Origin: Clitoria ternatea | Taxonomy: Eukaryota; Streptophyta; Magnoliopsida; Fabales; Fabaceae | Length of the DNA stretch: 64,000 nt | Direction: 5' to 3' | Assembly: GCA_037962975.1 (NCBI GenBank) | Contig: CM075675.1 | Span: 27,158,501 to 27,222,500 of the forward strand | In this document: piece by piece, positions 57,442 to 64,000 of the stretch | How the letters are laid out: each line of letters begins with the position of its first letter | How positions within the stretch are numbered: the stretch's first letter is position 1 | Made by a program: the position numbers and the translations under genes | Notes under the pieces: model-generated | Database searches by the model: none | The model's input: the letters and a program-made list of their open reading frames with translations, nothing else | What the model was told of the DNA's origin: nothing

Positions 57442-59662
57442 TGTTCGTTTAGTTATTTTAAAATAAAAATATTTGAACATATTTATAATAAATAAACAAA
57501 TACATTGAATTAATTTTAATTTGCAAATAACTAAAAGCAACTTATCTTCCAAATAGCATTATATTAATTGGTTGAAGACATTATTAAAATATAACAATAT
57601 TATTAGACAAAAAATTTTATAACAAATACAAAAATTGAGAAAAAAATATATCTTATTACTAAAAAATGACGGTGATAAATAAATAGGGGTAACAATTTAT
57701 CAAAGAAATACTTATCTGAAAAGTAGTTAATAATTTTACTGTCTACCAAACACTATATAAATTTAGTAAAATTTCTATTTTTCTTATTTTATCCCACAGT
57801 GAAAGATGAAATAAACAAATTATTTAATCACCGCTTTATTACGATCAGGGTAAATTTCTACTTTTTTTTAATTTATCCCATAGTAAAAGATAAAATAAAC
57901 ACATTATTTAATCACCGTTTTATTACGATCAGGGTAATGAATCTTTCCCATTTGAAAAATTCATGCCTAATCCTCTCGTATAATTGCTGTGTAATTAATA
58001 GATATTAACGTTAATTAATTAAATTTATAATTTAATTTCATCCCTTTCATTACCACAACCCTCACTCTTATACCCTTTTTTCTTACCCACTCACACTTAC
58101 CACCACCGTTACCTCCACCTTTTCATTCCCACCCACCACCACCACAGCCTGATAACACTTGCCAACCCCAATAAGCTTTGATATACTTGTATAAAATACT
58201 AACTAAACCCTATTCTCCAATTCTTCTACTTTGCAAACGAGGTCGCTAAGCAGATTTTGAAAAATAAACACCAAAACTGTTTTAACTTTTTAATCAAACT
58301 CATTTGTATTTATAACCTCTTCCAAAGCTTGGATAGTTAAAAGATCTAGCAAAAGAAAGAGACTATCTTCTTCCTGATTAAACAACTGATCACATCTCCA
58401 CTTCTAAATTCCTAATCAATAATGACGTTGTGATTTGTGAATAATTTACAAAGCTAATAATAATATAGTAGTATTACTGATATTGGAGGGGCGCAAGATG
58501 CAAGATTTTATTCTGAATTATGTCAGAGACACTATTAATTATTTATACATATGTATTTCAGCAGCTGCAAACATCTTCAAAATACTTATCGAGTCATAAG
58601 TGTTAAGTTTAGAATTTATTTGATATCCAATTAAAGAAATAGAATTATAAAAATAAAAAAAATCTAATTTGTTAATATTAATTTTTCACGTTATTTGAAA
58701 TAATTAAAAGTATGTTAAATCAACACTTTTTTTTTATTAAACCTCAGTTTAGTTGTCCTAATAGCTAACCAAACAAACAACCTTAATATATATTAGAATG
58801 TAGTTTGATCAACTCAAAATTCATAATAGGTGAGTGGGATGGGGTGGTAGTCTAGGTCATGGTTGGGTAAGAAATAAATTAAAAAAGGTGAGGTGAAGGT
58901 AGTGTAGTTGTAGTGGATAAGAAAAAGAGATAAAAATAATGATGTGGTGATGATAAGTAATAAATTAAATTAAAAAATTTGATTAATAAATATATTAAGT
59001 GATATTTATTTGATAATCTTAACAGAGTAATATGTTTAAAATTTATGACATAACATACATAAAATTTATGTAATATGTACATGTAAAAAATTATACATGA
59101 ATGTTTTAAAAAATGAATGATCTATTAATTTTCATCTGAAAATACACCTTTGTGATTTTGAAGGGTGAGAATATTTTAGAGGTAACAGTTTCTATTCTTT
59201 ACCTCGAGTTCTCCCCCACACACAACACTCAGAAATTTCCGCCATGATGACTTCCTCCACTCCCCTTTTAATTTCTTTCACCGTTGTGATATAGCCACCA
59301 ATTAAATATCAATTTGGTATATAATCAGAAAAATAAAAATAAAAATAAAAATAATTTTTTTAAAATACTAATAGATTATTTGAAACAATTAAAACTCCAT
59401 TAAAAAAAATTCTTTCCTTTTCCTTCAGTTCAGGATTCCTTAACATTTAAACAAACAAATACTAAAAGACAATAGCCAAATAGCCAATAGGATATAATAT
59501 ATATTATCCATGGTAAACGGTACACAAAAAAAAGACTAAAACTATCTCTTAATTCCTTATGAAACATGCAAGTGATAAAAATAAGGAGAAAATAGAAAAT
59601 TTTAGAAATAATAACATTTTATATAAGTTCTTAATTCCTTTATTGCATAACTAGATCTTGAT
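57442..59662. other. AT-rich intergenic DNA, no gene seen
   Basis: Only short chance ORFs. It contains the tandem duplication at about 57775-57935 listed separately. It is downstream of the small gene at 59663. Confidence 0.6.
57775..57935. repeat. Tandem duplication of about 80 bp
   Basis: Two adjacent copies share ATTATTTAATCACCG, TTTATTACGATCAGGGTAA and a preceding TTATCCCA(C/T)AGT segment, with a few differences. No function is seen. Confidence 0.8.
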
Positions 59663-60004
59663 TCATGAAGCTATCAAGAGCCGAACATCATCATCATCAT
59701 GATGATGGATCGTCTTCAGAAAGCACAATTCCCCATTGTTCAAATGTGCAACATGTTCAGCCAAACTAAGCATTCCTTGCACATAAGCATCTCTTACCCT
59801 TTTCAATAGACTTAAGGATAGTAGCCTTATCTTTGGTTGAACTTTTGGGATAATCACATCAAGCATTTTCACATTTGAACTAATTAAAATACCAACATTC
59901 TCAGCATCACTTACCTCTGTGCCACTCTTAAGCTTGTGATATGTTGCTCTCCTTTTGTATTTCTTCATGCTTCCACAAACGGGCACAAAATCAACTATCA
60001 TCAT
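59663..60004 (-). CDS. Small uncharacterised plant protein, 113 residues
   Basis: The only convincing host gene in the window. It is a single-exon frame of 113 codons with no transposon motif. The start ATG at 60004 is followed at once by a second ATG; either could be used, and a third Met is at residue 13. An N-terminal hydrophobic patch (IVDFVPVCG) precedes a basic cluster (KKYKRR, 14-19). The core at 58-90 (RLLSLSLLKRVRDAYVQGML, then LAEHVAHLNNG) matches, as I recall it, a family of short plant proteins with a RDAYV motif and LNNG tail that have no known function. The C terminus is His/Asp-rich from a CAT/GAT microsatellite. Upstream on the minus strand are TATA-like sequences near 60092 and 60080 and a CT-rich leader. 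Expression is inferred. Confidence 0.6.
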   Translation of the reverse strand: MMIVDFVPVCGSMKKYKRRATYHKLKSGTEVSDAENVGILISSNVKMLDVIIPKVQPKIRLLSLSLLKRVRDAYVQGMLSLAEHVAHLNNGELCFLKTIHHHDDDDVRLLIAS

Positions 60005-61550
60005 GTTGCACTTGTGAGTGAAAAAGAGAGAAACAAAGACAGACTAGAACCGTGTAGAAACAAAGGCATTGCTGTTATATGTGCAAGTTATACACAACAA
60101 AAAAACTAAAAAAAGTATTGATGTGACAAAACTAGTAAATTTTTTCCTTCTTAAAAATATCAAATTAGAGTTATAAGAAAGATATATATTTTTATTTATA
60201 AGGAAAAATGAAAAGAACAATAATAATAAAGTGAAGGAATTATTTATTTATAAAATTGAAAGTATTAAGTTTCTTTTTTATTACCTATTGATAGATAACT
60301 AGCAAAGCATATTAAAATTCTTAGAAAATATTTACTCCCTACTAAAAAGTCTTAATGACTATAATTAAGGCTCAAAAACAGAACTACCTTTAAAAGTTTT
60401 TGAAGATATAATTTATACACGAAAATTACCTTTTATTCTTTATAGTTAGAAAAGAAAACATTTAATTAATTAATGTGGAGCAGACCTGAAGTATGAGCCA
60501 TGTCAGGGAAATGATGGAGACAGATGAGAAATCCAGTAGGACCACTGAACTTGGAAGCAACGTATGTGTAAGAAAAAATGTATAAATTTTTTGTTTGGTA
60601 GGTAGTTGGAAACAAAATTATAAATTTAAAAAAATTTAAAGGTTAATATTGATTTTTAATATTATTTAAGATAAATTAAAAATTTTATTTGACTGTAAAT
60701 TTTTTTAAAAGTGATTAAACTAAATTTTAATCAACTTCAATTTTTAACCAAAAAACAAAGCTTTCGTCAAAGGAAAAACAACACGTTGACCAAAGAAGAA
60801 AGGAAAAAGAAGATGATTCGTTTTCATTGTCATGCAGCGTATGCCAGAGGGCTCTAATAGAATTGAAATTTAAAGCCAACTACCATTAGGAGGTGGTGGT
60901 TGGCTTCACGAAATTACTATTTAATTAAATAATATTATTATAATTTTAGTTTTTAAAATTATTAGTCTTATTAAGTTTTTTAACTATTACAAATATTCCT
61001 TATTTCACTTACAAATTTTTAAGAAAATGGTTCCATGTATTTACTTTGAATATGTGTTTCATTCTTCCCAAAAATACACATAATATGGGAGATTATTAAT
61101 TCCAGGTCAGAATATTCATATCATAATCATAGTAAATGCCATTTTTTATTTATTTATAAAGTTTGAATACTTTACTTCATTAAGGGAATCAACCACACTC
61201 ATTATTATATATGTATTTTGTTTTTATGTCAATAAAAATCAAATATATGTTATAAAGTTTAGAATAGATAACACATTCTGCTCAATCAATTATATATTAA
61301 GTTAGCCCCTTAACAAATATGCTTGTGATTTACTAAAAGATACAAAATACTATTCACAATATATACTTAATTGATTAATGTCTGATGTTAAAAATGCCCG
61401 GATATATATAGTGTTTGTTTTTTTACCATTTTTATTACGTTAACTATATGCCAAGAAAAATGTCCCAACATTTTGTTGGGTCACATATTTCAACGTTTAA
61501 TTTTGATATATCGATGTAAAAAAACTTTATGCTATCAAATAATTAAAATA
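60005..61550. other. Upstream region of the small gene and AT-rich intergenic DNA
   Basis: The first 90 bases hold the presumed 5' UTR and TATA-like sequences of the minus-strand gene. Beyond that I see no gene or structured repeat. Confidence 0.55.
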
Positions 61551-61552
61551 TC

Positions 61553-62396
61553 TCGTTTGATAGGTATGATAAAGATAAGATAAAAAAATATGATAGGATA
61601 AACTATTATATTCGGTGTTTGTTATGTTAATGGATATAATAATTTTATCTTATTGTCTATCTATATATATCCTGTTAGCTCTTTATAAATTCTATCATGG
61701 AAGAAAGTTGGGTTAAGAATAAACAAGATAAGATAAACAACATATATTATAGAGTGTATATTATTATTATTTTAAAATATTTATTTGGTTCATTATATGC
61801 ATTTAGATTTCAACCCAAATGTTTTTTCATCTCAATTTAGTCTCATATTTTAAACAGTTTCAAAATAGTTTTTCTGAAAAAGTTAATAGGTTTGTTTATT
61901 TAAATCAGTTATTGGATACTGATTTAAAATATACATCTTATATTGATTTCTATTGATAACCAATTTAAAATGTATACTTTTTAAATCAATTTTTTTATTA
62001 AATTGGTTCTCAATGGAATCAATCTAACAAGTATATTTTATATCGGTTATATTATAACTGATTTAAAAAGGCAAAGTTTTGTTAACTTTTTTTAAACAAA
62101 AAACCATTTTGAAACTATTTCAAAATGTAAAGACAAAATTGAGACAAAAAAAATTTGGGATTGTATTAAAACCTAAAATAAAATGTAAAGAACCAAATAT
62201 ATATGATAACCTTATTATTATTGCTGTTGTTTTATTATAATAATAATAATAATAATGAGTTTATCCAAATTTTATCTCAGTGTATATCAAACATTATAGA
62301 CGATAAAAATAAAGGTTTATCCAACTATCATCCTATTATGTTATTGTCATTTCTTATTCATTTATCATGTCATATCATGTCCATCAAACGAAACTT
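61553..62396. mobile_element. MITE-like inverted-repeat element, outer copy
   Basis: The left end TCGTTTGATAGGTATGATA pairs imperfectly with the right end, whose reverse complement reads TTCGTTTGATGGACATGATA. Inward, runs rich in GATAAGATA and GATAGGATAA mirror each other over about 100-180 bp. There is no coding capacity. It is interrupted by a second foldback element at 61779-62200. The exact ends and target duplication are not resolved. Confidence 0.55.
61779..62200. mobile_element. Foldback MITE nested in the outer MITE
   Basis: The left arm (TATTTGGTTCATTATATG, then CAACCCAAATG, CTCAATTTAGTCTC, AGTTTCAAAATAG) is mirrored by the right arm (CTATTTCAAAATG, GACAAAATTGAGAC, TTTGGGATTG, AAGAACCAAATA). 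Inner segments with AAATCAGTTA also face each other. The whole 420 bp can fold into one long hairpin. Confidence 0.6.
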
Positions 62397-62400
62397 GAAT

Positions 62401-63559
62401 ATGATATATTCAATTACTTTTAAAACCCTTTTTATGTGAAAATGAATTTTTATGCTATCAACTTTTGTTTTTTTTAATATGACTTTTTATACTATCAATT
62501 AATTAAATTGAAGTATTTTTTCTTTTGTTTCCCGAAAAAATGTATTTCTTTTGATTTGTAAAAAAAATATTGCCCCCATCAATTAGGCAATTATCTCGTC
62601 CATAACGACGGACGATAAATAAGCTTTTTATATTGGTTATTTTTATACTTAATGTAAGAATATATGTTATATTAGTTATTTTTATAATTAATATTTATTT
62701 TGTACAAAAATTAACTGGTATTATAAATTAATCCTACTAATCCAACGGGTTACGAGGACGTTTGGCATAGGTTTCTCAACGGAGAAACCTCTGTTAATTG
62801 GAAGCAAGATATTGATCCTATGGGTCAACGAAGTTTTGATTGTCTCGAACGACGTGAAGAATTAATATCAACCTTTAAATTTTTGACTTCAACTCAACTC
62901 CGTTTCCCCAACGGCTAATCAAACAGCCTCTGCATCGTAAACGAAACGGAGGAATATGCTAGACAGATTCAAATTCCTCAATTTCATGCTCTACCTCTGA
63001 AATTGTTTGTATTATGCATCGAATAATCATTAAAAAAACAAAATAAACGTTTAATTCAACTTTTTGTTCGATCTGTATCATTCTGTACATATGTTTTTTT
63101 TTATGCACGTGTCACTGAATGTATATTTATTTTCTAGTTACATGTAGATATGGAAGATTGTTGAGAATTGAATGAAAAAATTAATAATCTCATAAACCAA
63201 CTTCCATATATAGCTTTGGTTTTTATTCTGCGTTTATTTGATGGTGGTTGGCAGTGATATATATTGTTGTTAATAAAAGTCTGCATTGATGGAGCTAATT
63301 TGCTTCCCTGGAATTTCTTACCCCCAAAATTTGCACCAAGTTAAATCAAGAATAATGTTATAAATCGAGAGACAAAATGTTTGTTCCAATCGATCAAGTA
63401 TAAATAAATAAATACGTGATTTTTTCCCCTATTACTAATGGCTAATTTGTTGCTTGAAACTCATTGTTCCAATAAATCTCTATCTAAAAAGTAACTTGAT
63501 ACTCCGCCCATTTAACAGAATTATATTTCGTAGCACTTAAATTCAGTGATCACGGATTA
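62401..63559. other. Intergenic DNA with a possible short inverted-repeat element
   Basis: At about 62744-62935, GAGGACGTTTGGCATAGG and CTCAACGGAGAAACC face an inverted counterpart (CCGTTTCCCCAACGG, CAAACAGCCTC). This suggests a roughly 190-bp MITE, with low confidence. Otherwise AT-rich with no gene seen. Confidence 0.35.
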
Positions 63560-64000
63560 TGTTAGAACAGTATCTTGTTAGTTGATATACACCTGATGTT
63601 AGAGATATAAGGCCTAGTTAGGAATTGGTTAGTTTGTGATAGTTATACAAGTTATGTGCTCATATCTTGATATACATCTTTTTCATTTTTGAGTTCAATA
63701 TATTTTGCACATTTTCTAAATTCTTTTAGTTATATCTTTTATTTTCTCTTTGTTATGTCTTTTAATATGGTATTAGAGTCTTGGTATCAACCTTCAACAA
63801 TTTCCTATTGCATCTCGTTCCTTTATCTTTTTCTTTATAGTTTTCTTTGATTTACTTCTCTATTCATTGGTGCATTCTAAGATGCACTTTTTAAAACCAG
63901 ATGCATGGTGGTTTTTGGTGGATTCATTTGGTAATAGTGTTAGATTAATATCAACGACCAATATTTAACACCGGCAACCCGTAGAACTGGTAACCACTCA
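63560..64000 (+). mobile_element. Possible short LTR and leader of another copia-like element at right edge
   Basis: TGTTAGAACAG at 63560 begins a T-rich segment that ends near 63767, immediately before TGGTATTAGAGTC (63768-63780), a two- to three-base variant of the Met-tRNA primer site. This fits a short (about 207 bp) copia LTR followed by an untranslated leader. No coding motif appears before the window ends, so the call depends on sequence beyond 64000. Confidence 0.4.

Overview
The window is plant nuclear DNA, from a dicot and probably a legume. It is AT-rich, packed with nested LTR retrotransposons, and carries an Ogre-type element, a group especially common in Fabaceae. The species call is inference. 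I see only one probable host gene, a small uncharacterised ORF at 59663-60004 on the minus strand. Everything else is transposons, their relics, or AT-rich intergenic sequence.

Layout. (1) 1 to about 30838: a minus-strand Ogre (Ty3/gypsy, Tat lineage). Its 3' end lies off the left edge. From right to left it has an LTR, a tRNA-type primer site, ORF1, gag-pro, a spliceable intron, RT-RNaseH-archaeal RNaseH-integrase, and a repeat-rich 3' UTR. Two younger insertions break it. One is a complete plus-strand Tekay/Del-like gypsy element (1511-12416, TSD CCTCA) in the 3' UTR. The other is a 5.06-kb solo LTR of a related family (23625-28679, TSD GATAG) in the Ogre LTR. (2) 30839-45311: AT-rich DNA holding a non-autonomous LTR element (33996-39511, TSD TGCAT) with no gag-pol. 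It contains a fragment resembling the first exon of a plant CCG-binding-protein-1/MEE14-like gene and a possible self-priming leader. (3) 45312-57441: a decayed Tork-like Ty1/copia element (TSD TGTTC), split inside its reverse transcriptase by a minus-strand Athila-like element with gag-protease only (48709-55326, TSD ATTAG). (4) 57442-64000: intergenic DNA with the host gene, a MITE inside a MITE, and the start of another copia-like LTR at the right edge.

LTR pair divergence, counted by eye, agrees with the nesting order: about 1.5% for Tekay, 1.9% for the Athila-like element, 4-5% for the non-autonomous element and about 6% for the copia host. All four retrotransposon insertions with two visible ends, and the solo LTR, have exact 5-bp target duplications, so their boundaries are firm. 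The right end of the Ogre LTR is uncertain.

Most notable: just after the 5' LTR of the 33996-39511 element, where a tRNA primer site is expected, there is a 14-nt segment exactly complementary to an LTR segment lying about 25 bp after a TATA-like box. This is the layout expected of Tf1-type self-priming. A second 12-nt pairing interleaves with it, giving a pseudoknot topology.
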